This document shows positions 16,723-23,508 of a stretch of 27,497 nucleotides of DNA, in pieces (positions within the stretch are counted from its first letter, which is position 1; each line of letters opens with the position of its first letter). The notes under the pieces are model-generated. The model worked only from the letters and a program-made list of their open reading frames with translations, was not told where the DNA came from and did not search any database. This DNA comes from a virus, in IMG/VR virus record IMGVR_UViG_3300021378_000131, positions 1-27,497 of that record; one strand, written 5' to 3'. The translations under genes and the position numbers were made by a program.

Positions 16723-17243
16723 TTTATTGTTGTTTTTAATAAATTTTCGACTGTCAAACCATAAATTTCAACCACGTCATCTGGAAAACTTTTAAACTCA
16801 AGATCAAAAGGCTTTGTCAAAAAATCGGTTGTTTCAATACCAGTATGATAAACAGATTTTGCCAATGCAAACATTAATCCTTTTCGTGTTGTAAATTGCC
16901 CTTTTTTATTTCTTGGTGCTATTCCCTTTTTTATTGACCAGCCATTAAACACTTTTGTCGGTGGCATTTTATCTTTATACTTAAACTTGTTATTTGTTAC
17001 TCTTTTTACTTTCCAATTATCGCCATTTGCTTTACTGCCTCCTACTCCTTTGACTCCATAATCTACATATTTCCAATAATCTTCTGCATATATATCAACT
17101 TGGAAACTGTTTTTACTTACATTGACTTTATAGCTTAAACTTTCTTCCAAAGCACCTCCTCCTTTATCCTCTTTTACGAGATTAGATTTTGCCTTGTCTA
17201 CTACATTAGTAGCAAAAGTATTTATATAGTCAATTAACGCCAT
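16719..17243 (-). CDS. Tail-completion / neck protein (HK97 gp10-like candidate)
   Basis: The 174-aa basic protein has DIYAEDYWKYVDYGVKG in its first half and GWSIKKGIAPRNKKGQFTTRKGLMFALAKSVYHTGIET in its second. The 'YxxYVDxGxxG ... LaxaIxxkIyxxGI' arrangement is characteristic of HK97 gp10-like and related neck/tail-completion proteins, which join head and tail. It starts 1 base after the stop of the 157-aa gene and overlaps the next gene by 4 bases. The assignment rests on this pattern and the tail-gene setting. Confidence 0.6.
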   Translation of the reverse strand: MALIDYINTFATNVVDKAKSNLVKEDKGGGALEESLSYKVNVSKNSFQVDIYAEDYWKYVDYGVKGVGGSKANGDNWKVKRVTNNKFKYKDKMPPTKVFNGWSIKKGIAPRNKKGQFTTRKGLMFALAKSVYHTGIETTDFLTKPFDLEFKSFPDDVVEIYGLTVENLLKTTIK

Positions 17244-17717
17244 TTAAGATGCCTTTTTTTGTATAATAAACCACTCTGTGCCGTTACTCCAAACTTGTAT
17301 TCCCTCGTATGGCTTATTTATAACATACGCATTTGTACTTCCGTCTAAATTCTGTCCTAAAATCGGTGTTAGATTTACTCTTGTTGAGGTTGCAAATCCA
17401 CCATTTGAAATAAATCTTATTACTCTATTTACATTTATACTGTCTGTTGCGTCTGGTAGGTTTAAAGTCATATTACCATTTGAGCCATTCCAAGTCAATC
17501 TTATCATATCTGCAAACTGAAAAGATGCATTGTTTAGGTTTACAACCTCATCTGGAATAACTGTTAAGTCAGTCGGTGTTATATAGTTTCGTGTTGAGTA
17601 AGTTCTTACGTCATTTAACGTACTTTTTTTAGTTGTGCCTCCTTGCACTACTGCCAATTCTTCTGTGCCTTGTAAAGTGGACGCTTGAGGTAATTCTGAA
17701 ATTTTTAAATTTGCCAT
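17244..17717 (-). CDS. Virion-associated protein with fibre-type N-terminus, 157 aa
   Basis: The start is set at ATG 17717 (MANLKISELPQASTLQG), which overlaps the stop of the upstream gene as TAATG. A longer reading to 17789 would run 24 codons into that gene and is rejected. Residues 3-40 (KISELPQASTLQGTEELAVV, then GGTTKKSTLNDV) match the N-terminal motif common to tail appendage proteins of Bacteroidota phages and resemble the start of the fibre at 2848-4431. The rest is a beta-rich domain with MTLNLPDA, RFISNGG and GIQVWSNGTEWFIIQKK, like small knob or decoration domains of appendages. A minor virion appendage is likely. Confidence 0.65.
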   Translation of the reverse strand: MANLKISELPQASTLQGTEELAVVQGGTTKKSTLNDVRTYSTRNYITPTDLTVIPDEVVNLNNASFQFADMIRLTWNGSNGNMTLNLPDATDSINVNRVIRFISNGGFATSTRVNLTPILGQNLDGSTNAYVINKPYEGIQVWSNGTEWFIIQKKAS

Positions 17718-18235
17718 TATGTTTCTATTTTTCCGTTGTTTTCTTGTAATATTAATTCTCTTGTTTCTTGTGCTAAATAATCCTCGCAAATGCTAATTTG
17801 GTTTGTAGGTAATTCAACATTAAAATCTAACTCCCAGCCGTCCAATAGATTTTCATTTGCTAACTCTATTTTATTAACTGTTGGACTATCACTTGCCGTT
17901 ATATCCATATTTACAAACCCTCTATGTGCTTTAACCCAAACGCCATTTAAAGCAGACAATGTATTGTTCCAATTGTCAACTGCATTATCATTCTCGTAAA
18001 ACTTATCGTTTACTATTTCCTTGTTTATATCTCGAAGATCTAAACATTGTATTTGTACTGAAAATTGAATAGTTGCATTGCTGGTAAAAACTGCATTGTT
18101 TATTTCGATATTAGCCAAAGGAAATATATTGGCTCTGTTAATATCAATATCTTGACCAGTTGTTATGGTGTTAATAAACTCGCTCTCCTCAAGTCTTTGT
18201 CTTAAATATCTTAATAATTCTGTGTACTGGTTCAT
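17717..18235 (-). CDS. Putative tail terminator / tail-completion protein
   Basis: This 172-aa protein begins MNQYTELLRYLRQRLEESEF, a helix, then strands with NIFPLANIEINNAVF and IQFSVQIQCLDLRDI, and later GWELDFNVELPTNQ. The helix-plus-beta-sheet plan and a central I-Q-F-x-V-x-I-x-x-x-D segment are typical of tail terminator proteins of siphoviruses. Its ATG at 18235 directly abuts the TAG of the -1 frame of the tail-chaperone gene (TAGATG), which supports use of that frame. The family was not firmly identified. Confidence 0.6.
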   Translation of the reverse strand: MNQYTELLRYLRQRLEESEFINTITTGQDIDINRANIFPLANIEINNAVFTSNATIQFSVQIQCLDLRDINKEIVNDKFYENDNAVDNWNNTLSALNGVWVKAHRGFVNMDITASDSPTVNKIELANENLLDGWELDFNVELPTNQISICEDYLAQETRELILQENNGKIET

Positions 18236-18990
18236 CTATAATTCTATTGCGTTACTTCCTCGTCTTAATTTTTCTTCTTGCGTCATTTTATCAAATTTGT
18301 GTGCTAAAAATATATGCAATTCGTGTACTGGTATTTTAAACACTTTTTTCATATTTAGTATATTGTCATCTGCCAATAAAACTATTGTTGCGTACCAACC
18401 CCATTTTTCAAAGTATCTTGACGTTTTATTGCCTTCGCTATTACCTCGCTCGTATATTTCTGGATAGCTATTCTTAATTCTTTCGATAAACTCGAAAAAA
18501 AAACCAACGCTCCATTTACTATATTCATTGGTGCTTGTTTCATAATTTCGCCAGTCAATGCAGTACCAGAATATTTGATAATCCTATAATTGCCAAATGC
18601 ATCTTCATTTGATATTCTCCTAAATAATATAGCCATTACTTTATGCAATGTTTCTGGCTTTGTTCCATATTCTACCAAATCCACATATTCAGCCGTTGTT
18701 ATATCGTTGAGGTTTGGAATAAAACCATACTCCACTCCGTTAAGATAAAATCTGTTTTGAAATTTAACCTCCGTATTTAATGCAGTTGTTATTTGACTAA
18801 CAATATCTTCATAATCTATTAGCTTAACTCCGTCTAAACTATGATAATCTAAATTGCTAAATATACTAACTACTCTGGCAGTAAACTCTCGGCTGGTTAA
18901 ACCTTTTTTCTCCGTCAATTTTTGGTACTTCTGAAACTGCAATAATGTAATATCGCTATTGTTTTCTGGTAATGTTACTTTGACTTTCAT
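18236..18990 (-). CDS. Frameshifted tail assembly chaperone (gpG-T type), 251 aa
   Basis: After codon 165 of the 202-aa frame, a -1 shift on the T9 run (18503-18495) continues through an open frame of 86 codons to a TAG at 18236. That TAG abuts the next gene's ATG. The extension reads FEFIERIKNSYPEIYERG, then RYFEKWGWYATIVLLADDNIL, KVFKIPVHELHIFLAHKFDK and MTQEEKLRRGSNAIEL. The phrase 'KWGWY...LA...I...VTK...L...FL' is a recurring feature of this phage family, so the -1 frame looks like genuine coding sequence. In lambda-like phages a longer chaperone is made by -1 frameshifting just before the tape measure module. Either programmed frameshifting or a true single-frame gene with a miscounted homopolymer explains the data. 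Confidence 0.72.
18382..18990 (-). CDS. Tail assembly chaperone, zero-frame product (gpG type), 202 aa
   Basis: The protein starts MKVKVTLPENNSDITLLQFQ at ATG 18990. It contains SNLDYHSLDGVKLIDYED and VEYGFIPNLNDITTAEYVDL, then ETLHKVMAILFRR and MNIVNGALVFF. This layout (Q-F-x-x-[Y/F] start, a repeated beta-hairpin core, 'D-I-[T/S]-x-[G/A]-x-[Y/F]-[I/V]-D-L', then 'ilyRp') matches a Bacteroidota phage protein located between terminase and tail genes. The last 37 residues (after FF) are translated from the same DNA as the -1 extension and look less constrained. The start follows TTATTATTA-N4. Tail-chaperone function is inferred from the frameshift, position and size. Confidence 0.7.
   Translation of the reverse strand: MKVKVTLPENNSDITLLQFQKYQKLTEKKGLTSREFTARVVSIFSNLDYHSLDGVKLIDYEDIVSQITTALNTEVKFQNRFYLNGVEYGFIPNLNDITTAEYVDLVEYGTKPETLHKVMAILFRRISNEDAFGNYRIIKYSGTALTGEIMKQAPMNIVNGALVFFSSLSKELRIAIQKYTSEVIAKAIKRQDTLKNGVGTQQ
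18495..18503 (-). other. Candidate -1 slippery site (T9)
   Basis: In the zero frame the codons are GTT TTT TTT TCG. The heptamer T-TTT-TTT within them satisfies the X-XXY-YYZ rule for tandem -1 slippage. After the shift the next codon is TTC and the -1 frame is open for 86 codons. No clear downstream stimulatory stem or upstream Shine-Dalgarno site was found by eye. Confidence 0.65.
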
Positions 18991-18994
18991 ATAC

Positions 18995-19003
18995 TAATAA
19001 TAA
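18995..19003 (-). promoter_or_regulatory. TTATTATTA translation-start element before the tail chaperone gene
   Basis: TTATTATTA, four bases (GTAT), then ATG at 18990. It lies in the 33-base gap after the terminase large subunit stop. Confidence 0.5.
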
Positions 19004-19023
19004 AATTTTTAAGTTTTTGTTAT

Positions 19024-20229
19024 TTATCTAATTTCTATTCCGAATTGATTGCCTAAAACGTAAGATGCAACGTATCTCAAAGGGTCTATTGTATGGTTAA
19101 AATCGTCTACAAATAATTTACTGCCTTTGTCTGCATAAACATAGTTATTTAATTCTTTTCCAATATTCGTACTATGATCTTCAATTATTAATTTGTAGTC
19201 TAATAATAAACTTATTCCAAGTGATATTGAGCCTTGTCCTTTTATCGCTCCCATTATATTATTGCCTTGGTTATTTAACTCTTGTATAAGTCTTGGCTCG
19301 GCACTATCTCCAATTATCAAATTTTGACCAGCACAATTTTTATTTATTTCTGCTATTTCTCTGGTCGTTAATTTTGGAGCGTATAAATGCTCTTTAACCC
19401 ATATTATTTTTTCCCTTTTATCAATAGCCACTTCAATAAGTGTTGTTGGATCTATACTAAAGCCATAATCTTGACCAAATATAGTTTGCAGTCCTTTTGG
19501 ATTAAACTCTCCATATTCCCAATTTGTGAAAACAACGCCCTCTGCTTTTTCTAACCAAGAGCCATTTATTATATGCTCATATTTAGTTGGGTTTTTTGTT
19601 TTCATTCTTTCAACCTCATCTAAAAAAGACTGGTCTAAATGCTTAATATTATCCAAATAAGTAGTGTGAATATAAGTAACATTATTTTTTTGACCATTCC
19701 AACCAGCTTGGACTCCAGCATCTTCAAAAAATCTTTTGTATATCCAATGTTCTTTGGTGGCTGGATTAAGTATTAGAATAACTCTGTTTTGTGTTCCCTT
19801 TGTTCTTAATGATAAGTTTATTTTGTCAAATAGTTTTTCGTCAACCATTTCTTCTGCTTCATCTAATATCCAAGTAGTAATTCCTTGCAAAGATTTAAGC
19901 GATGCCGTTTGGTCTCCAGAAGATGTCTTTAATCCCTTAAATATAATTTCGCTACCAGACGCTTTATTTTGTATTGTAGTTCTGTTTATATCAAATACCC
20001 TTTGTAGATTTAATAGTTCTATTTTCTCCTTAAATTCTGGAATGATACTAATATGTGCCGAAGATAGTGTTTGCCTCGTAAATAGCACCTTATGGTTTTT
20101 CTCAAGGCTTAATAAAGCAATAAAAGTGTTGACCGAGAATGATTTTGTTGCTCCTCGCCCTCCAGTAACTATAAAAAACCTTGTATCGTTTTTAAATAAA
20201 GGCTTAAATTTGTCATTTAGTTTTATCAA
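19024..20229 (-). CDS. terL: Terminase large subunit (TTG start)
   Basis: The 401-aa packaging motor has an ATPase domain with Walker A GGRGATKS (23-30), Walker B TWILDEAEE (119-127) and coupling motif LILNPAT (152-158). The C-terminal nuclease domain has acidic residues at GQDYGFSID (D254), IIGDSAEPRL (D308) and DDFNHTIDPLRY (D382). It belongs to the PBSX/Terminase_3-like group. It drives DNA into the prohead through the portal and cuts concatemers. No ATG exists between the upstream in-frame stop and Walker A; the first usable start is TTG at 20229, 17 bases inside terS, which implies translational coupling. The length is normal for the family. Confidence 0.95.
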   Translation of the reverse strand: MIKLNDKFKPLFKNDTRFFIVTGGRGATKSFSVNTFIALLSLEKNHKVLFTRQTLSSAHISIIPEFKEKIELLNLQRVFDINRTTIQNKASGSEIIFKGLKTSSGDQTASLKSLQGITTWILDEAEEMVDEKLFDKINLSLRTKGTQNRVILILNPATKEHWIYKRFFEDAGVQAGWNGQKNNVTYIHTTYLDNIKHLDQSFLDEVERMKTKNPTKYEHIINGSWLEKAEGVVFTNWEYGEFNPKGLQTIFGQDYGFSIDPTTLIEVAIDKREKIIWVKEHLYAPKLTTREIAEINKNCAGQNLIIGDSAEPRLIQELNNQGNNIMGAIKGQGSISLGISLLLDYKLIIEDHSTNIGKELNNYVYADKGSKLFVDDFNHTIDPLRYVASYVLGNQFGIEIR

Positions 20230-20581
20230 ATGTTATTAAGTCTTTTATATTAAATCCAGAAACCTCCATTTTAGTATCTTGGTCAACCTCTATTTTTTCA
20301 ATGTAGCCTCTTTTTTTGCCTTTAGTTTTTAGATAAAATATTGTTGCACTTGTATTCCCCTCACTTATCTGTTTATGCAGTTGTGTTTCTGCAAAATCTA
20401 AAGCTACATTTGAAATATCATTTACTTTTTTTGCAAACTCTTTATCTTCTTTCAACCAAGCGTAAAATTGTGTTCTTCCAACATCAGAATTTTTACAAGC
20501 AGTTGTCACAACTCCAAGTGATTTTTCTAAAGCTTTAATAACTGCCTTTTTATGTTGTTCGGTTTTGTTCAACTTTTTCAT
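20213..20581 (-). CDS. terS: Terminase small subunit
   Basis: This 122-aa protein has an N-terminal helix-turn-helix (about 8-50: KKAVIKALEKSLGVVTTACK, then VGRTQFYAWLKED), followed by the oligomerisation region with FAETQLHKQISEGNTSATIFYLKTKGKKRGY, a sequence typical of phage small terminases. It binds the packaging start site on phage DNA and hands it to the large subunit, whose gene overlaps by 17 bases. It starts 6 bases after the ParB-like gene, so the packaging genes share a transcript with the PAPS-reductase-like cassette. Confidence 0.88.
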   Translation of the reverse strand: MKKLNKTEQHKKAVIKALEKSLGVVTTACKNSDVGRTQFYAWLKEDKEFAKKVNDISNVALDFAETQLHKQISEGNTSATIFYLKTKGKKRGYIEKIEVDQDTKMEVSGFNIKDLITFDKTK

Positions 20582-20587
20582 AGTTTT

Positions 20588-21085
20588 TTATTTTGGTTTC
20601 CAAGCCTTGCTAAACTCTGCGTCTTTAAAAACTTGTGATTTTGGTATTCCACTTCTAAATAATAATCTAACTACTTCTTCTTTTTCCATTTGTAGTCTTT
20701 GCATTATTTCTTCTCCACTTAAACCAGCATCTGACATATCTGTTATGATCTTGCTCATTTCTAAAACGCTATGCGTACCTCTGGCTCTATTATGTCTTAT
20801 TGTAGCCATTTGTTGTTGCTGGTCGTCTTTTGGCTCAATCATTACTGTTGGCACTTTGCCTTTTGTAAGTTTAAATATTTCGTCGTGACCAGAAACCGTC
20901 CAACGATGAAATCCGTCTACTATTGTTAAGTCTGGATTTATAACTATTGGTTGCGTCCAGCCGTCCTCTTTTATAGATATTTTTAGTAGTTTTAATTCTG
21001 TTGGTGCTACTTTATTTGGATTATAATTGTTAGGCTTTAATTCTTCTCTATCTCTCCAAGTTATTTTGTCTAATGGTTGTTTCAT
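20588..21085 (-). CDS. ParB-like nuclease-fold protein, IbrB type
   Basis: The 165-aa protein begins MKQPLDKITWRDREELKPNN, includes APTELKLLKISIKEDGWTQP and IVDGFHRW (55-62, the ParB 'G-x-x-R' box), then IRHNRARGTHS (96-106). A helical C-terminus carries LSGEEIMQRLQMEKEEVVRL, HTH-like. This is the short ParB/Srx-fold form that pairs with PAPS-reductase-like proteins (as IbrB does with IbrA in E. coli). ParB-fold proteins bind CTP or nucleotides and DNA; the biochemical role of this branch is not known to me. It starts 38 bases inside the preceding gene, so it is likely coupled with it. It lies last in the cassette, just before terS. Confidence 0.82.
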   Translation of the reverse strand: MKQPLDKITWRDREELKPNNYNPNKVAPTELKLLKISIKEDGWTQPIVINPDLTIVDGFHRWTVSGHDEIFKLTKGKVPTVMIEPKDDQQQQMATIRHNRARGTHSVLEMSKIITDMSDAGLSGEEIMQRLQMEKEEVVRLLFRSGIPKSQVFKDAEFSKAWKPK

Positions 21086-21563
21086 AATCTTTTATTTGTT
21101 TTTTAGAATAATCTATAATGTTTGCACTTTTTCTTTGGTTTTGCATTAACCATACCAACTCTTGCTCTTGCTCTATATTTCTTTTAATAGATAGTAGATG
21201 CTTAACATATAAGTCCCTTGTTTTTAATTTATGTAACAGTATATCCCTATCCTCTTTTTCTGGTGCTGGAGATCTATATGCTTTATTATCATTAATTGGT
21301 GCTTTATTTAATACTTGTATCGCTTTTAAAGGCCTCCCCATTTCCCAGTATTCGAAACCGTCCAATTCAAAATATAAATATTGTTTTGAGTAGAATGATT
21401 TTAGTACTGCATTTTCTCTTGCATAATATATAAATTTCTCAAAATAAGCATCATTTCCAACCCTATCTCGTGTTGTGTAGCTATGTGGATAGGTTTCTGA
21501 ATAACTCTTTGCAAATACCCATTCAACGCTCTCTATAAACGCTCTAAATTCTTCTTCCGTCAT
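21048..21563 (-). CDS. Uncharacterised protein linked to the PAPS-reductase-like gene, 171 aa
   Basis: Two parts can be seen. Residues 1-~95 carry FIESVEWVFAKSYSETYPHS, FEKFIYYARENAVLKSF and YLYFELDGFEYWEMG, a compact alpha/beta pattern rich in Tyr, Phe and Trp that I recall from phage genes beside PAPS-reductase-like genes. Residues ~105-171 are a charged helix or coiled coil (LLHKLKTRDLYVKHLLSIKR). The start overlaps the stop of the PAPS-reductase-like gene by 4 bases (ATGA) and the end overlaps the ParB-like gene by 38 bases. It is thus an integral part of the cassette, perhaps an accessory or substrate-recognition subunit. No function is known. Confidence 0.6.
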   Translation of the reverse strand: MTEEEFRAFIESVEWVFAKSYSETYPHSYTTRDRVGNDAYFEKFIYYARENAVLKSFYSKQYLYFELDGFEYWEMGRPLKAIQVLNKAPINDNKAYRSPAPEKEDRDILLHKLKTRDLYVKHLLSIKRNIEQEQELVWLMQNQRKSANIIDYSKKQIKDYETTIRQNNLER

Positions 21564-22729
21564 TTATATATTTTTTGTGCCTCACTTTCAGTAATTCCAA
21601 GTTTCTTTCTTCTGTTTGTAGCTAACCCATTTAATTGACTGCTTTGTCTACCCTTAAAATCGCCTCGCATTGCTACTCTACAAATAAACTGCCAAGATAA
21701 ACCACTTAATGGATGTGCCTCATCTTCTGGTATTGACTGGCTTGTTCTTGACTTATGTAGATTAATATACATATTTATCTGTTTTGATACGTCATTTTTA
21801 GCTTTTTTATTATAGCTATCCAGAACAACCTTTGTATATTGTTTGTACGTTAAATGCTCTGGTTTGCTTTTAGCGTTACTATATAACTCTGTGTTAGCGT
21901 ACCTCCAAGCACTCGCAACGCCTTGTACTCTGTGTAACATTTTGTGCCACATTTCTGGAAAACATTCTCCATAAACCCACAAACCTCTCAATGGCTCCTC
22001 TCCAAACGGAGGACATACCCTATGTGTTAAAAATCTATTATATAGTTTTGTTTGATTAAAAATGTCATAAGTTTTGTTATAGTCCCAACCAAATTTGTGT
22101 ACTGCTAACCATACGTCTTGACTACTCCAGTCATATACTGGAAACGCTCTATATTGGTTTTGCCCTTTCTCTGCTTTACTATTTAAAAAATGGTCATTTT
22201 TCTTTCTGGCTATTACTTGGTATCTTCTTAAACTTTCTTCTGTTCTTATGCCAGTCAACATTGCAACCTTTCCCTCGCTCCTATCATAAAGATACGGAGA
22301 AAACTCTTGGAATGTCATTCCCTTTTTAAATTTTTTATGTTTAGTTATTGCCTCTTTTGGCATTTCTCTAACCCATTTGTCTTTTGCCTCACTATCCCAA
22401 GTGTACCAAAATGGCTCGTCATTTGAACAAGCGTTTCTGTGTTTAAATTCTAAACAGTACCATTTTAAATCTACTTCTTCAAGATCATAAGTTCTTTTTA
22501 CGTATTCAATTGTTGGTGGATGTATAGCCTCCTCGTCAAAAAACACAACCTCTAATGGTAATTTATTTAGTTTTTTAGCAACTTCAAGTGTTGCGTTTAA
22601 AACGGCAGTACTGTCTTTGCCACCAGAAAAACTTACAACAACTTTATCAAAACTATTATAAAGATATTCTATTCGTTCTAACGCTTTTTCCCAAACATTT
22701 TTTTCAAGATATTCCTTTTTTCTTATCAT
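21560..22729 (-). CDS. PAPS-reductase-family PP-loop protein (IbrA/DUF3440-like)
   Basis: The 389-aa protein has the PP-loop VVSFSGGKDSTAVL (S35-S40), FFDEEA (64-69), TGIRTEES (159-166) and FPVYDWSSQDVW (196-207), the standard elements of the PAPS-reductase/adenine nucleotide alpha-hydrolase fold. The C-terminal part has THRVCPPFGEEPLRGLW (235-251) and PEMWHKMLHRVQG, diagnostic of the IbrA/DUF3440 branch rather than assimilatory CysH. The branch is expected to activate a substrate with ATP by adenylation, perhaps for sulfur transfer; the true substrate is unknown. The CysH C-terminal ECG-C-H motif is absent. It overlaps the cupin gene and the 171-aa gene by 4 bases each. An IbrA-IbrB style partnership with the ParB-like protein at 20588 is likely. 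Confidence 0.85.
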   Translation of the reverse strand: MIRKKEYLEKNVWEKALERIEYLYNSFDKVVVSFSGGKDSTAVLNATLEVAKKLNKLPLEVVFFDEEAIHPPTIEYVKRTYDLEEVDLKWYCLEFKHRNACSNDEPFWYTWDSEAKDKWVREMPKEAITKHKKFKKGMTFQEFSPYLYDRSEGKVAMLTGIRTEESLRRYQVIARKKNDHFLNSKAEKGQNQYRAFPVYDWSSQDVWLAVHKFGWDYNKTYDIFNQTKLYNRFLTHRVCPPFGEEPLRGLWVYGECFPEMWHKMLHRVQGVASAWRYANTELYSNAKSKPEHLTYKQYTKVVLDSYNKKAKNDVSKQINMYINLHKSRTSQSIPEDEAHPLSGLSWQFICRVAMRGDFKGRQSSQLNGLATNRRKKLGITESEAQKIYK

Positions 22730-23508
22730 TTTGTTTGTATTCCGTCTATTGTACTGGCTGGTTTTCCTTTTACTATTGTTCTATTTATCATTGGATGATT
22801 AATGTCGGTCGCTCCAAAATCGCTATCTGGATGAAAAGCAATTACGTCCATATCTTCCAAGTAAGTATAAAAACAATGGTTGCCTATTTCATAATCGTTT
22901 CCGTCTATTCCTTTTCTAAACGTCACTCCGTCCCATTCCTTAATAATAAAAATCATATCTTCCTCAAGATCTAAATTGCCAAAAGGTGTTACGCATTCGC
23001 CAGAGCCTTTTGATACTATCCCTATTCTGTGGCTTGGGTGCGTATGTGGTGTTTGTGAAATATTGCTTGGAAAATGCAAATGATTAAAACAAGGATCTCC
23101 CATTTTAATTGGTGGTATAAGTAAACTATCAGTACAACCGTCAATATATTTAAGTCTTCCCTCTTTTTCTACTCTGCCAACGTGATACATAGCCTTATAG
23201 TTGGTTTCTGGATAAACTCCTTTTGTATGATGTACTTCAATAAGTATCATTTTAAAACAATGATGTAATGTAAATTTGCCATTTAAAGAAAAGTAATTAC
23301 CTTTTTTTAATAAAGTACATTGCTGGTCGTGTGATAGTATAGCCTCTCCAGAATACATATAACCATAGTAGCTACAATTTTCTTTTGGCTCAATTCCGTC
23401 TGCGTCTATTACATTGTAATAACTTATTGGATATTTTTTGTGATTGCTCTCGTCCATTAGCAACCCAACTTTTGTATTGTCAAATACTTTAAATGCTTCG
23501 TTTTCCAT
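22726..23508 (-). CDS. Two-domain cupin protein in the PAPS-reductase-like cassette
   Basis: The 260-aa protein appears to hold two beta-barrel cupin halves. The first (about 15-100) contains YSGEAILSHDQQCTLLKKGN and YFSLNGKFTLHHCF. The second (about 140-230) contains HLHFP (143-147), TPHTHPSHRIG (153-163), GSGECVTPFG and DMDVIAFHPDSDFG. H155 and H157 with H226 could form the metal site of the second cupin; the usual Glu of motif 1 is not where expected. Cupins include dioxygenases, isomerases and sugar-nucleotide enzymes, so the reaction cannot be named. The gene overlaps ParB-like gene 23489 by 20 bases and the PAPS-reductase-like gene by 4 bases, so its product is probably made in step with them. 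I know of no standard annotation for this combination. Confidence 0.68.
   Translation of the reverse strand: MENEAFKVFDNTKVGLLMDESNHKKYPISYYNVIDADGIEPKENCSYYGYMYSGEAILSHDQQCTLLKKGNYFSLNGKFTLHHCFKMILIEVHHTKGVYPETNYKAMYHVGRVEKEGRLKYIDGCTDSLLIPPIKMGDPCFNHLHFPSNISQTPHTHPSHRIGIVSKGSGECVTPFGNLDLEEDMIFIIKEWDGVTFRKGIDGNDYEIGNHCFYTYLEDMDVIAFHPDSDFGATDINHPMINRTIVKGKPASTIDGIQTK

Noticed and set aside
17718-17789. Longer N-terminus for the 157-aa protein, starting at 17789
   Set aside because: It overlaps the upstream gene by 24 codons with basic low-complexity sequence. The TAATG start at 17717 begins the recognisable MANLKISELP motif.
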